From NCBI RefSeq assembly GCF_030010625.1, contig NZ_JASCXN010000002.1, positions 310,001-374,000 of the forward strand: a stretch of 64,000 nucleotides of DNA, given 5' to 3'. Shown one piece after another: positions 17,348-28,900 of this stretch. This DNA is from Streptomyces sp. CC208A (GTDB lineage: Bacteria > Actinomycetota > Actinomycetes > Streptomycetales > Streptomycetaceae). Position 1 is the first letter of the stretch. Each line of letters starts with the position of its first letter. The translations under genes were made by a program, and so were the position numbers. The notes under the pieces are model-generated. The model searched no databases. It had not been told where the DNA came from and was given only the letters and a program-made list of their open reading frames with translations.

Positions 17348-19240
17348 ATGTCCCACGAACACGTCTCCTACCTGGAACTCCTCGCCCGGGGAGCCGCCGC
17401 GGAGGCCTACGACCGGCCCATGCTCCTCGCCCGCGCGAGCGGCGCGGGCCCCGAGACGCTGGCCGGTCTCGAGGAGGCCCAACAGCTCGCCCTGCGGGTC
17501 CGCGCCGAACTGGAGGGCCGCCGACGGCGCGAGGCCGAGCTGTCCGCCCTCTTCGCCACCGCCCACGACCTCGCGGGACTCCGCGACCTCGACGCGGTCC
17601 TGCGCGCCATCGTCCGGCGCGCCCGCTCCCTCCTCGGCACCGAGGTCGCCTATCTGAGCCTCAACGACCCGGCGGCCGGCGACACCTACATGCGGGTCAC
17701 CGAGGGCTCCGTCTCCGCCCGCTTCCAACAGCTCCGCCTGGGCATGGGCGAAGGACTCGGCGGACTGGTCGCGCAGACCGCCCGCCCGTACGTCACGGCC
17801 GACTACTTCGACGACGAACGCTTCCAGCACACCCGCGCCATCGACACCGCGGTCCGCGACGAGGGCCTGGTCGCCATCCTCGGCGTGCCCCTCAGCCTCG
17901 GCAGCCAGGTCATCGGCGTGCTCTTCGCCGCCGACCGCCGGGCCAGGGTCTTCGAACGCGAACAGGTCGCCCTCCTCGGCTCCTTCGCCGCCCACGCGGC
18001 CGTCGCCATCGACACCGCCAACCTGCTCGCCGAGACCCGGTCCGCCCTCGCCGAGCTGGAGCGGGCCAACGACATCATCCGCGAGCACAGCGCCGTCATC
18101 GAGCGCGCCTCCGAGGTCCACGACCGCCTCTCGGAGCTGGTGCTGCGCGGCGGCGGCGTCCACGACGTCGCCGAGGCCGTCTCCGAAGTCCTCGGCGGCA
18201 CCGTCGAGTTCACCGAGACCACCGCCGGCGCCGCCCGCCGCGCCGGCGGGCACGCGGTCCGCGACGGCGACGACTGGGTCGCCGCCGTCTCCGCCGGAGG
18301 CGAGCACCTGGGCGCGCTCGTCCTGCGCGGCCGGCCCGACCTCGACCCCGTCGACCTGCGCACCCTGGAGCGGGCCGCCCTCGTCACCTCCCTGCTGCTG
18401 CTCGCCCGCCGCTCGGCCGGCGAGGCCGAACGGCGGGTACGGGGCGAGCTGCTCGACGACCTCCTCGACGCCCCCGACCGCGACCGCCGCCTGCTGCGCG
18501 AGCGCGCCGTCCGCCTCCGTACCGACAGCGAGGCGCCGCACGTGGTGCTCGCCGCCCGCATCGACCGGGCCGGGCCCACCGGCGGCGCCGAGCCGTCCGG
18601 CCGCGAGAGCGCCGACCGGCAGCGCCTGTGGTCCGCCGCCTCGCACCTCGCAGCCACCCGCCGCGGCCTCGCCTCCGCCCGCGACGGCGGTACGGTCCTC
18701 CTGCTGCCGCTGGGCCCCGGCGAGGACGCCGCCGAACTGGCCCGCCAGACCGCCCGCCACCTGGGCGGCACCCTGCGCGAGCCCGTCACCGTCGGCGCCT
18801 CCGCCCCCGTACGGGACCCGCTCGACCACCCGGACCGGGTGGCGGCCGCGTACCGGGAGGCACGCCGCTGCCTCGACGCCCTGGGGCTGCTGCACCGCGC
18901 GGGCGAGGGCGCGGCGGCCGAGGACCTCGGCTTCCTGGGCCTGCTGCTCGCCGACGGCCGGGACATCGGCGGCTTCGTGGAGCGCACGATCGGCCAGGTC
19001 GTCGCCTACGACGCGCGTCGCGGCACCGATCTGGTGCGCACCCTCGACGCCTACTTCGCCAGCGGCATGAGCCCGGCCCGAACCAAGGACGACCTCCACG
19101 TCCACGTGAACACGGTGGCCCAGCGGCTGGAGCGCGTGGGCCGGCTCCTCGGCCCGGACTGGCAGTCGCCCTCCCGCGCCCTGGAGATACAGCTGGCGCT
19201 CCGCCTGCACGCCCTGTCGTCGGCCGTCGCCCGCGACTGA
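17348..19240 (+). CDS. GAF-domain / PucR-type transcriptional regulator
   Basis: 630 residues. An N-terminal helical segment leads to a GAF sensor (residues ~70-215: ALFATAHDLAGLRDLDAVLRA through VALLGSFAAHAAVAIDTANLL). A coiled-coil-like linker, a second degenerate sensor region and a C-terminal PucR/CdaR helix-turn-helix follow (LVRTLDAYFASGMSPARTKD, then LHVHVNTVAQRLERVGRLLG). Such proteins activate catabolic or purine-type operons in response to a small ligand. GTG at 17342 is an alternative start two codons upstream. The end-joining operon follows 73 bp downstream, but no link is evident. Confidence 0.85.
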   Translation: MSHEHVSYLELLARGAAAEAYDRPMLLARASGAGPETLAGLEEAQQLALRVRAELEGRRRREAELSALFATAHDLAGLRDLDAVLRAIVRRARSLLGTEVAYLSLNDPAAGDTYMRVTEGSVSARFQQLRLGMGEGLGGLVAQTARPYVTADYFDDERFQHTRAIDTAVRDEGLVAILGVPLSLGSQVIGVLFAADRRARVFEREQVALLGSFAAHAAVAIDTANLLAETRSALAELERANDIIREHSAVIERASEVHDRLSELVLRGGGVHDVAEAVSEVLGGTVEFTETTAGAARRAGGHAVRDGDDWVAAVSAGGEHLGALVLRGRPDLDPVDLRTLERAALVTSLLLLARRSAGEAERRVRGELLDDLLDAPDRDRRLLRERAVRLRTDSEAPHVVLAARIDRAGPTGGAEPSGRESADRQRLWSAASHLAATRRGLASARDGGTVLLLPLGPGEDAAELARQTARHLGGTLREPVTVGASAPVRDPLDHPDRVAAAYREARRCLDALGLLHRAGEGAAAEDLGFLGLLLADGRDIGGFVERTIGQVVAYDARRGTDLVRTLDAYFASGMSPARTKDDLHVHVNTVAQRLERVGRLLGPDWQSPSRALEIQLALRLHALSSAVARD

Positions 19241-19313
19241 CCCCGGCCGGGCGCCGGACACGTGTGCCCGGGAAGCGGCGGGGTAGACGCGGGGCCGGAG
19301 AGGAGGGACGGCC

Positions 19314-19915
19314 ATGACCGGAGCGGACACGCCGGCGGAGTACCGACGGAAACGGGACTTCCGCAGGACCCGCGAGCCCCGGGGGAGGAGCGGCGGCGGG
19401 GCCGGGGACGAGCCCCGGTTCGTGGTCCAGATCCACGAGGCGACCACCACGCACGTCGACTTCCGCCTGGAGGTCGACGGCGTCCTCAGGTCCTGGTCGG
19501 TACCCAAGGGGCCGTTCGGCGATCCGCACGACAAGCGCCTGGCGATGCCCACCGAGGACCACCCCCTGGAATACCGCGACTTCGAGGGGACCATCGCCGA
19601 AGGCGAGTACGGCGCCGGCACGGTGATCATCTGGGACGAGGGCGGCTACCGGAACCGCAGCACCGACGAGCACGGCCACGAGATCCCGTTCGCCCGGGCG
19701 CTCGACGCCGGTCACGCCTTCTTCCGGCTGGACGGGCACAAACTGCGCGGCGACTGGGCGCTCACCCGGTTCCGCGAGGGTTCGGGCGGGGAGCGGGAGG
19801 CATGGCTGCTGGTCCGGCGCGGCCACCGGGCGGGCGGCGGCACCCCCGACCCGCGGCGGGCCCGTTCGGCGCGCAGCGGACGGACGCTCGGGCAGGTCGC
19901 CGCCGAGGAGGCGGC

Positions 19916-19919
<4 letters not shown>
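19314..19919 (+). CDS. LigD-type 3'-phosphoesterase domain protein
   Basis: 201 residues, the stand-alone version of the LigD phosphoesterase module that trims 3'-phosphate and ribonucleotide ends before end joining. The metal ligands are recognisable in HEATTTHVDFRLE (two His and Asp) and the later His in EDHPLEY, followed by GTIAEGEYGAGTV. The N-terminus is basic and probably contacts DNA. ATG has AGGAGGGA upstream. The TGA overlaps the GTG of the next gene in GTGA. It is the first gene of a three-gene operon. Confidence 0.9.
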
Positions 19920-20808
<889 letters not shown>

Positions 20809-20812
<4 letters not shown>

Positions 20813-21711
20813 CCACCACCGACTTCCGCGTGAGCGGCCGGACCGTCGAGATCAAACGGGCCGGGAAGGAGCTCTTCCCCGACGACGGCATCACCAAGGC
20901 CGACCTCGCCGACTACTACCGCCGGGTCGGCCCGCGCATCCTGCCGCACCTGCGCGGACGCCCGCTGATGCTCGAACGCCACCCCGACGGCATCGACGAC
21001 GGCCGCTTCATGCAGAAGGACGTCCCCGCCCACTTCCCGGACTGGATCCACCGTCGCCGGCTGCCCAAGGAGGGCGGCACCGTCACCTACCCGGTCTGCG
21101 ACGACCTGGCCACCCTGCTCTACCTGGTCGGCCAGGCGTGCATCACCCCGCACCGCTGGCTGTCCAAGGCCGACCGGCCCGACCACCCCGACCGCCTGGT
21201 CTTCGACCTCGACCCGCCCGGCGAGGACTTCGAACCGGTCAGACGGGCCGCCGCCCTGCTGCACGAGCTGCTCGACGAACTCGGCCTGCCCACGGCCCTG
21301 ATGACCACCGGCTCCCGCGGTCTGCACGTCCTGGTCCCGCTCGACCGCCAGGCCCCCTTCGACGCCGTCCGCGCCTTCGCCCGTGACGTGGCCGACCTGC
21401 TCGCCGACCGGCACCCGGAGGAGCTCACCACCGCGCCGCGCAAGCAGGCTCGCAAGGGACGCCTCTACCTCGACATCCAGCGCAACGCCTACGGTCAGAC
21501 CGCCGTCACCCCCTACGCCGTCCGCGCCCGGCCCGGCGCGCCGGTCGCGGCCCCGCTGAGCTGGAGCGAACTGGACGCCCCCGACCTCACCCCCCGGCGC
21601 TGGACGCTCGCCGCCATCGGCGAGCGACTGGAGGGCGACGACCCCTGGGCACAGGAGTCGCGCCGCGGCCGTTCCCTGAAAGCCGCCCACGGACGGCTTG
21701 AGAAGCTCTGA
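20809..21711 (+). CDS. LigD-type primase-polymerase
   Basis: 300 residues, the stand-alone LigD polymerase module. It adds nucleotides, preferentially ribonucleotides, at broken ends. The catalytic acidic pair sits in VFDLDPPGEDF, the conserved histidine in TTGSRGLHVLVPL, and the third carboxylate in YLDIQRNAYGQTAVTPY. ATG 20809 overlaps the ligase stop in ATGA, so the three modules are translationally coupled. No ku gene is in the window. The set corresponds to a LigD split into three proteins. Confidence 0.92.
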
Positions 21712-21720
21712 GGCGGCGGG

Positions 21721-22602
21721 TCAGGAGAACCGGGCCCGCGCCTCCGCCAGACGCTCCTGGGCCTCGGCGAGGTCCTCCGCGGTGGGGGCGTCGTCCTGAG
21801 CGAGCGTCAGGCGCCAGCAGCCGGAGAACTCGATCCGGCTCCTGGCCATGCCGCGGTCGTCCAGCAGATGCCGCCGCATCCGGCGTACCAGACCGGCCTC
21901 CCCCGCGATCCAGGCGAACCCCTCGCCCCCGGGCAGTACGGCGGCCCGCAGCGCGTCGGCCAGCGTCTCGCTGCGCCCCGGCTCGGCCGCGCCGCGGTGC
22001 AGCCACGTCGTGGTCAGATCGGCCTCGGTGCGGAAGGGCTGCTCGTCGGCCGCCTCCTGGACCTCGACGAAGGCCAGCACCCGCTTGCCGGCCGGCAGGC
22101 TCTCGACGATGGTCGCCATCCCGGGGACGGCGGTGTCGTCACCGGCCAGCAGCACCCAGTCGGCCTCCGCGAGCGAGGCGGACAGCGGCTCGGGGCGCGC
22201 GAAGTAGGAGCTGGGCCCGAAGACGCCCAGGCAGTCGCCCTCCTTCGGGTCCATGGCCCACCGGGTGGCCGGTCCGGCGTGCCGGTGCAGGACGAAGTCG
22301 AAGGTGAGGGAGTGCGTGGCCGGATCGTGCGCGCGGATCGTGTAGCTGCGCATCCACGGCCGCTCGTCCTCCGGGACGGCGCTGAGGGCCTGGTACCACG
22401 ACGCGAGGTCGGCGGCCCCGTCGGCCTCCGGCAGGAGCGGCCGGGACTGGCCGGGACGCGGGAAGTAGAGCTTGACCTGCTGGTCGGGTTCCGTGAGGGA
22501 GAAGCCCCGGAGGTCGTCGCCGGTGAGGGTGACGCGTGCCAGACGGGGGGTGATCCGCTCGGTCCGACGGACGTGCAGGAGCCAGATGGGCAGGCTGTTC
22601 AT
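21721..22602 (-). CDS. Siderophore-interacting protein (FAD-dependent ferric-siderophore reductase family)
   Basis: 293 residues. An N-terminal FAD-binding beta-barrel contains WMRSYTIRAHDPATHSLTFD, with the RSYTIR flavin motif. The C-terminal NAD(P)-binding half has WVLLAGDDTAVPGMATIVES and a late GEAGLVRRMRRHLL. ViuB-like enzymes release iron from siderophores in the cytoplasm. The gene converges on the polymerase gene 9 bp away. Upstream lie two direct repeats with a palindromic core, probably the operator of the divergent TetR protein. Confidence 0.9.
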   Translation of the reverse strand: MNSLPIWLLHVRRTERITPRLARVTLTGDDLRGFSLTEPDQQVKLYFPRPGQSRPLLPEADGAADLASWYQALSAVPEDERPWMRSYTIRAHDPATHSLTFDFVLHRHAGPATRWAMDPKEGDCLGVFGPSSYFARPEPLSASLAEADWVLLAGDDTAVPGMATIVESLPAGKRVLAFVEVQEAADEQPFRTEADLTTTWLHRGAAEPGRSETLADALRAAVLPGGEGFAWIAGEAGLVRRMRRHLLDDRGMARSRIEFSGCWRLTLAQDDAPTAEDLAEAQERLAEARARFS

Positions 22603-22665
22603 GAGTTCCTTCGCGTACTCGGGGCGGAGGAGGGAAGAGGTCTCTGCTCTTTTGCCGCCACAACA

Positions 22666-22702
22666 CTTTACGCCATAAGCCGCAACACTTTACGCCATAA
22701 AG
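22666..22702. promoter_or_regulatory. Two tandem palindromic operators upstream of the siderophore-interacting protein gene
   Basis: The 18-mer CAACACTTTACGCCATAA occurs at 22661-22678 and 22683-22700, exactly 22 bp apart (two helical turns). Each contains the palindrome CTTTA-CGCCA-TAAAG, perfect in the second copy (22688-22702), the usual shape of a TetR operator. Minus-strand TAAAGT in each copy could be the -10 box of the 22602 gene, so binding would block transcription. The surrounding intergenic space (22603-22946) holds no other gene. Confidence 0.6.
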
Positions 22703-22946
22703 AGATGCCGGTACGGAAGTGCGGACGATGCCGAGCGCTCCTGGGCGCCGGTGCGCTGCGGGTGCCTCCCCGAGCCCCACGCCGTGCCGGGGCAGGCCTG
22801 TGGAGAGCGCGGACTCGCCGGCCGGCGGCGCACCCTCCTTGTTCTGAATGGCGCGCGAGGAATTCGGGACGGCCGTCGGGAAATGGCGTGAAGCGGCCGT
22901 GCGGTAAGGTCAAGGCCGTCCGGATCCCGCGCCGATCGAAAGGGTC

Positions 22947-23777
22947 GTGGTGGTCGTATTCGCCGGCCAGGGGGATTTCCGCCGTTCCCTGGCCCTCCTG
23001 TGGCGCACTCCCGGTGAGGCGGCCGCCCGGAGCGGCCCGGGCCCCCGGCCCGGACTGACCGTCGACGCGATCGTGGACGCCGGGATCGCCCTCGCCGACA
23101 CCTCCGGAATCTCCGCGGTCTCCATGCGCGAGGTGGGAAAGCGCGTCGGACGGACCGGAATGGCGCTGTACACCTACGTGCCAGGCAAGGGCGAGCTGGT
23201 CGACCTCATGTACGACCGCGCCCTCGCCGAACTGCCCACCGACTACGACCTCGCGGACGGCTGGCGCGCCGCGCTCTCGGCCTGGGCGCACGACTACCGG
23301 ACGTTCTGCCTGCGCCACCCGTGGATCCTCCAGGTCTCCCAGGCCCGTCCGGTCCTTGGGCCGAACGACAGCGCCGTCCTGGAGACCCTCCTCCGCATCC
23401 TCTTCTCCACCGGGCTGAGCGCGCAGGCGCTGCGGCGGCTCGTCGGCACCCTGGTCAACCACGTCCGGGGCGCCGCGCAGACGGTCGTCGACCTCCGGCA
23501 GGCCGCCACCGCCACCGGGGTCTCCGACGAGGACTGGTGGGCCGCCCGCTCCGCGGCCTTCGAGGAGGTCGTGCCCGACTTCGCCGCGCGCTTCCCGGCG
23601 GTCGTCCGACTCTCCACGGAGGCCGCGGCGGCCCCGCCCGACCCGGAAGGGCCGTACCTGGAACGGGAGGCCACCGAGACCTTCGACGCCGGGCTGGCCG
23701 TCCTGCTCGACGGCATCGAGGCCCTCGTCCGCCGTGGCGCGCCGGACGCGCCCCGGGCGCAGGAGCGGAGGCTGTGA
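22947..23777 (+). CDS. TetR/AcrR-family transcriptional regulator
   Basis: 276 residues. After a 35-residue lead, the helix-turn-helix reads [20 protein letters not shown], then [31 protein letters not shown]. The C-terminal ligand domain is of the tetracycline-repressor-like type ([26 protein letters not shown]). The GTG at 22947 or the adjacent GTG at 22950 is used, with GAAAGGG just upstream. It is divergent from the siderophore-interacting protein gene. The tandem operators lie in the shared gap but close to that gene, so its likely target is the neighbour. Confidence 0.85.
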   Translation: MVVVFAGQGDFRRSLALLWRTPGEAAARSGPGPRPGLTVDAIVDAGIALADTSGISAVSMREVGKRVGRTGMALYTYVPGKGELVDLMYDRALAELPTDYDLADGWRAALSAWAHDYRTFCLRHPWILQVSQARPVLGPNDSAVLETLLRILFSTGLSAQALRRLVGTLVNHVRGAAQTVVDLRQAATATGVSDEDWWAARSAAFEEVVPDFAARFPAVVRLSTEAAAAPPDPEGPYLEREATETFDAGLAVLLDGIEALVRRGAPDAPRAQERRL

Positions 23778-23950
23778 GGCCGCGATGTGGTGCGGGGCCC
23801 GCCATCCGGGCCGGGGCGTGTTACTCTAAAAGTGTTGCAGTTGTGGTACCCATGAACCTATGTGCGCCTGACCGGAATGCTTTTCCGCAGGCGCATTATT
23901 CGTTTTCCGGCATCTCCGGATGGGGCCTCTGCCTACAGAAGGAGAAGGTC

Positions 23951-24154
23951 ATGGCACAGGGAACCGTGAAGTGGTTCAACTCGGAGAAGGGCTTCGGCTT
24001 CATCGAGCAGGACGGCGGCGGTCCTGACGTGTTCGCGCACTACTCGAACATCGCGACGCAGGGCTTCCGTGAGCTGCAGGAAGGCCAGCGCGTCACCTTC
24101 GACGTCACGCAGGGCCAGAAGGGCCCGCAGGCGGAGAACATCGTCCCCGCCTGA
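23951..24154 (+). CDS. Cold-shock protein (CspA family)
   Basis: 67 residues, a complete CSD fold with RNP1 KGFGFIEQ and RNP2 VFAHYSNI. It binds single-stranded RNA as a chaperone. ATG has AGGAGAAGG 3 nt upstream. A 170-bp upstream region free of genes could hold a long regulatory 5' leader, as is common for csp genes. It is followed by a strong terminator and then a DEAD-box helicase, a frequent pairing. Confidence 0.97.
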   Translation: MAQGTVKWFNSEKGFGFIEQDGGGPDVFAHYSNIATQGFRELQEGQRVTFDVTQGQKGPQAENIVPA

Positions 24155-24179
24155 TCGCCGGACGCCCGTCCGCCGCTCA

Positions 24180-24212
24180 CCGGGGTCCGCACCGTCGTGG
24201 TGCGGACCCCGG
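24180..24212 (+). terminator. Strong hairpin terminator after the cold-shock gene
   Basis: A perfect 14-bp stem (left arm 24180-24193, right arm 24199-24212) with a 5-nt loop, followed by TTTGTG. It should end or attenuate transcription between the cold-shock gene and the helicase. Confidence 0.85.
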
Positions 24213-24272
24213 TTTGTGCTGTTCGCCGTTGGAAGAAGCTGTTCGCTGTACGAGGAAAGGCAGAGCCCCCCT

Positions 24273-25850
24273 ATGTCCCGAAGGCCCCGGAAGCCGGGCA
24301 AGCGTGTCCCGGCCGGTCAGGCTTCGGCGCCGGTCCCGGCGCGGTCCAGCGAGTTCAGCATGCCGGAGAGCGCCACGCCCGCCCTCCCCGCCGCGGAGGA
24401 CTTCGCCGGGCTCGACATGCCCGCGGGGCTCCTCGCGACCCTCACCGCCCAGGGCGTGACCACGCCCTTCCCCATCCAGGGCGCCACCCTGCCCGACTCG
24501 CTCGCCGGCCGTGACGTGCTGGCGCGGGGACGGACCGGTTCCGGCAAGACCCTCGCCTTCGGCCTCGCGCTGCTGGCCCGCACCGCCGGGCTGCGGGCGG
24601 AGCCCAGGGCTCCCCTGGCGCTCGTCCTCGTGCCCACCCGCGAGCTCGCGCAGCAGGTCACGGACGCCCTGGCCCCCTACGCGACGGCGGTGAACCTCCG
24701 GCTCGCCACCGTGGTCGGCGGGCTCTCGATCACCAAGCAGGCCGCCACCCTGCGGCGCGGCGCCGAGGTCGTCGTGGCGAGCCCCGGCCGCCTCAACGAC
24801 CTCGTCGAGCGCGGCGACTGCGTCCTCGACGACGTCCGGATCACGGTCCTCGACGAGGCCGACCAGATGACCGACATGGGCTTCCTGCCGCAGATCACCA
24901 AACTGATCCGGCAGGTGCGGCCCGACGGGCAGCGGATGCTCTTCTCCGCCACCCTCGACCGCAACATCGACCAGCTGGTACGGCGCTTCCTCACCGACCC
25001 GGTGGTGCACTCCGTCGACCCGTCCGCCGGCGCGGTGACCACGATGGAGCACCACGTCCTCCACGTGCAGGACGCGACCGACAAGAAGGCCGTCACCACC
25101 CGCATCGCCGCCCGGGACGGGCGCGTGATCCTCTTCCTCGACACCAAGCGGTCGGCGGACCGGCTCGCCAAGCGCCTCCTGTCCGTCGGCGTCCGCGCGG
25201 CGGCCCTGCACGGCGGCCGCACCCAGCCGCAGCGGAACCGCACCCTGGAGCAGTTCAAGACCGGCCAGGTCACCGCGCTGGTGGCGACGAACGTCGCGGC
25301 CCGCGGCATCCACATCGACGACCTCGACCTCGTCGTGAACGTCGACCCGCCGGCCGACCACAAGGACTACCTCCACCGCGGCGGCCGCACCGCCCGCGCC
25401 GGCGGATCCGGCAGCGTCGTCACCCTGGTCCTGCCGGAGCAGAAGCAGGACGTCACCCGCCTCATGAAGGACGCGGGCATCCGCCCCCGTACGACCCGCC
25501 TCAAGTCCAGCGACGAGGAGCTGGCCACCCTCACCGGCGCCCGTGAACCCTCCGGAGTGGCCGTCACCATCGAGGTGCCCCAGCAGCAGGCCCCTGCGGC
25601 CTCCCGCCCGGCCCGCAGGACCGAGGGCGCCGGACAGGGCTCCGGCCGCCCGTCCCGCCGCCGCCGGAGCGGCGGTGGCACCAAGGCCTCGACCACCGCC
25701 ACCCCCACGGGCGGCCGCGGCACCGCCCGCCGGTCGGGTTCCGGTTCCGGCGCCGGAGCAGCGGGCGACGGCACGGCCAAGGCGGGCCGCGGCTCCGCCC
25801 GCCGTCCGCGCCGCCGCACCTCCGCGCCCGGCGGTGGCTCCGACCGCTGA
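24273..25850 (+). CDS. DEAD-box RNA helicase
   Basis: 525 residues. The motifs appear in order: Q-motif (TTPFPIQGATLPDSL), I (ARGRTGSGKT), Ia (PTRELAQQ), II (DEAD in LDEADQMTDMGF), III (SAT in MLFSATLDRN), V (TNVAARGIHIDDLDLVV) and VI (HRGGRTARAG). A ~110-residue C-terminal tail is rich in Gly, Ser, Arg and Ala, which would bind RNA nonspecifically. ATG 24273 has GAGGAAAGG 12 nt upstream. The role is probably RNA unwinding at low temperature together with the upstream Csp. Confidence 0.93.
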   Translation: MSRRPRKPGKRVPAGQASAPVPARSSEFSMPESATPALPAAEDFAGLDMPAGLLATLTAQGVTTPFPIQGATLPDSLAGRDVLARGRTGSGKTLAFGLALLARTAGLRAEPRAPLALVLVPTRELAQQVTDALAPYATAVNLRLATVVGGLSITKQAATLRRGAEVVVASPGRLNDLVERGDCVLDDVRITVLDEADQMTDMGFLPQITKLIRQVRPDGQRMLFSATLDRNIDQLVRRFLTDPVVHSVDPSAGAVTTMEHHVLHVQDATDKKAVTTRIAARDGRVILFLDTKRSADRLAKRLLSVGVRAAALHGGRTQPQRNRTLEQFKTGQVTALVATNVAARGIHIDDLDLVVNVDPPADHKDYLHRGGRTARAGGSGSVVTLVLPEQKQDVTRLMKDAGIRPRTTRLKSSDEELATLTGAREPSGVAVTIEVPQQQAPAASRPARRTEGAGQGSGRPSRRRRSGGGTKASTTATPTGGRGTARRSGSGSGAGAAGDGTAKAGRGSARRPRRRTSAPGGGSDR

Positions 25851-25874
25851 CGGCGGCCGCGGGGCGGGCCGCCG
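25851..25874 (+). terminator. Hairpin after DEAD-box helicase
   Basis: An 8-bp perfect GC stem (25851-25858 with 25867-25874) and 8-nt loop immediately after the stop codon. There is no U-tract, as is common in Streptomyces terminators. Confidence 0.5.
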
Positions 25875-25927
25875 GGCCGTCGGAGGAGGGGTGACAAAAC
25901 CCTCCGCGTCGTCCCGGGGCAGGACCG

Positions 25928-25933
25928 TACGAT
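25928..25933 (+). promoter_or_regulatory. -10 element before the HEAT-repeat gene
   Basis: TACGAT followed by 6 nt and GTG 25940. It is close to the leaderless pattern; no Shine-Dalgarno is seen. Confidence 0.45.
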
Positions 25934-25939
25934 CCGGGA

Positions 25940-28900
25940 GTGAGCCCGACGCCGAACCCGACACCGAACCCCCACGCGTACCCCTCCGGACCGGTCCCCG
26001 CGAGCCCCGAGGAGGCGCTCGCCCGGGTCGCTGCGGGAGAGCCGCCGGTTGCCTGGCGCGGGTGGCCCGCCGGGGTGTTGGTGCCGGCCGTACGGGTGGC
26101 GTTGCTGGGGGCGGAGCTCGTGCGGGAGCCGGCGGTGCTGCGGCGCGAGGAGCGGGGGGAGGCGCTGTACCAGGCGGTCCGGGGCGTGGGGGTGGCCTCG
26201 GCGGAGCTCGTCGGTGAGCTGGCGGGGAGCGGCGACGGTGTTCTGGAGGGGGAGGCGCTGCGGCTTGCCCGGGAGGGGCTGCGGGAGGGAGTGCTCGCCC
26301 CCGGGTTCGTGCGCGAGGTGCTGAGCGGTCTGACGGGGGCGGCGTCCGCCGCCGTGGTGAACGGGGCGCTCGCCGGGCTCGCCGAACCCTGGGCCGTGGC
26401 CGAGCCGTTGGCGGCCGAGCTTCCCGAGCGGCTGCTCGCGCCCGCCACCGCCGAGGCCGCGCTCGCCGTCGCCGTGGCCCATGGGCACGGCGGGCCGCTG
26501 TGGCGGGCCGCCGGGGATCCGGACGTGGCGCCCCGCGTACGCCGGCGCGCCCTGGCCCTGTACGGCGAGACCGCCCGGCGCGACGACGTGCCTGCCGTCC
26601 TGGCTCTCGCCGGCACGGGTCCGCTGCTCCTCGGCGGTCCGGCGGTGGACTGCCTGCGCGCCCTGCACCGGCGCGGACACTTCGTCACCGACGCGGACCT
26701 TCCGGCCGTCCTGGACCTCGCGCTCGCCGACCACACGATCCCGGCCCGCGCCGTGGCCACCGTCCTCTACACCTGTCGGCGCTCTCTCCTGCGCCTGCTC
26801 GTCGCCGCCGCGCCCGACGCCCCGGACTGGCCGCGCCGGCTCGACCTTCTCGTCGCACTGGACGAACAGGGGGTCGCGGACCTGCCGGTGGCCGCGGAGA
26901 TCGCCCGTGTCCTGCCGGACGCCGCAAAGCCGGGACCGTTCCTGCACGCTCTGCGTGCCCTCCGCGACCCGGCGACCGAGGACGCCGTCCTCGACGCCCT
27001 TCCGCACGCGCCCGCCGACGCGCTCGACGCGCTGGAGGCCGTGGGCGGCGACCGGACCGTACGCGTCCTGGCGGCGGCCCTCGGTCCCGATGTCCTCGAC
27101 GGCGTCGCGCGGCCCGGTGACGCGCCCGCCTCCGAGGACGTCGAGCGCGCCGTACGGGCCTTCCGGCCGCGGGCCCTGGAACTGGTCTGGCTGCTCACCA
27201 CGGATCCCGGCGTCCGGCGGCGGCTGCTCGCGCGGATCGACGGCGCCGAGCTGCCCGCCCGGATCGCCGCCGACCTCGGCGGACCCGACGAGCGCGAACT
27301 CGCCCTCCTCTCCCTTCACTTGGATCCGGACCGGCCCGTCGACGCCCTCCGGCGGATCGCCGAGCACGCCGACGCGGGCGGCCTTCCCGTCCTCGCCGAC
27401 CTGCTGCTGCGGATCGCCGGAGAGGCGGCCGCGGCGTGGGAGCCCGGCGCCGCCGGGCCCGTGCCCGACGCCGAACCCGCCGTGCCGCCCGAGGCCGTGA
27501 GCGCGCTGGTCGGCCTCGGGAGGCGGTGGTACGCGCGCCGCCGGATCCGGCCGCTGTGCCTCCTGGACGCCTCAGACGCCGCGACCGCCGGACAGGCGCT
27601 CGCCGCCGACCTGGCCCTCGGGCTGCTGGACCGGCCCGGACTCACGGCGGGCGAACAGCGCGTCCTGCTCCGGCTGTTGCTCGACCTCCCGCAGGCGCCG
27701 CACCACCGGATCCGGCCCCGGGTCCACCGCCATCTGCGCCACCCCGACCGGCACGTCCGCAAGCACGCCGTCGCGCTCCTCGCGCGGGACGGCACCGGCG
27801 ACGGCGTCGAGGCCGTGTCGGCGACGCTGCTCGCCCTCACCGGCCCGGACCGCGACCCGCAGACCGTACGCCAGACCCTGGGCGCCCTCGGCGACGCCGG
27901 TGCCCGCTGGGCGTCGGACGCCCTCTCCGCCTGCCTCGGCCACCCCGCCATGAACGTCCGCAAGACGGCGGCCCGCGCCCTCGCCACCGCCGGTACGGCC
28001 CGGGCCGTACCGCACCTCCTCCACCGCCTCGGGCACGACGACAACCCCGGCCTGCGCACCCACCTCCTCGACGCCCTGCGCGCCCTCCTCGGCGACACCC
28101 TCACCGCCACGGTCACCGCCGCGGCGGACCGCGCGACCGACACCCGTGTCGGTGACCGGCTCCTCGCCGCGCTCCCCACCACACCGGACCCGGACCCGGA
28201 TGAGACGGACCTTCGTCGTCTGACGGGGGACGGCTGGGATCCGGACGCCGCCCTGCGCCTTGCCGAACGCCACACGCCCGCCGCCGGGCACCGGGCCGCG
28301 TACCTCCGTGAGCTGCGCCCGTACCTCCGCGACTGGCTGGAACTCGCCGGTACTTCGGCGCGGGCGCGCCGGGCCGTCCTCGGCGTGCTGCCGAACCGGG
28401 TCTGCCCCGGCCCGTGGGAGGTCCACGAACGGGACGCGTTCGCCCGTCACGTCACGGTCCTCCTCGACGGCCTCGCGGAGGCGGAAGGCGAGGCACGGGA
28501 CACCCTGATCGCGCTCCTGGAGGCGGCCGCTCCCCATCCGCGCCCCGGCCTCGCCGCCGAAGTCGCCGCCGGTGAACGGGCCTTGCCGCCCTGTCGCCCG
28601 GGCCGCCGCTCCACCCTTCCGCTGCTCCGGCTCGTCGGCGCGGTCCCCGTCCGCGCCGACCTCGACCGCGAACTCGCCGCCGCCGCCCTGGCGTCGGACC
28701 CGGAGGCCGCCCGGGCCCGTCTGCTGCGCGAGACGTTCGGGATCGGCGAGGCGGGGCCCCGACCGCCCTGGTACGGCGAACTCGTCGCCGCCGTACGGAG
28801 CGTGCCGGAGCTCGCCGCCCACCGGGAACGGTCTGCCGCTGTCGGCTCCCGTGAACTGCTCGCCGCCCTCGTCGACGTACAAGCCGGCGCTCCGCCGGAC

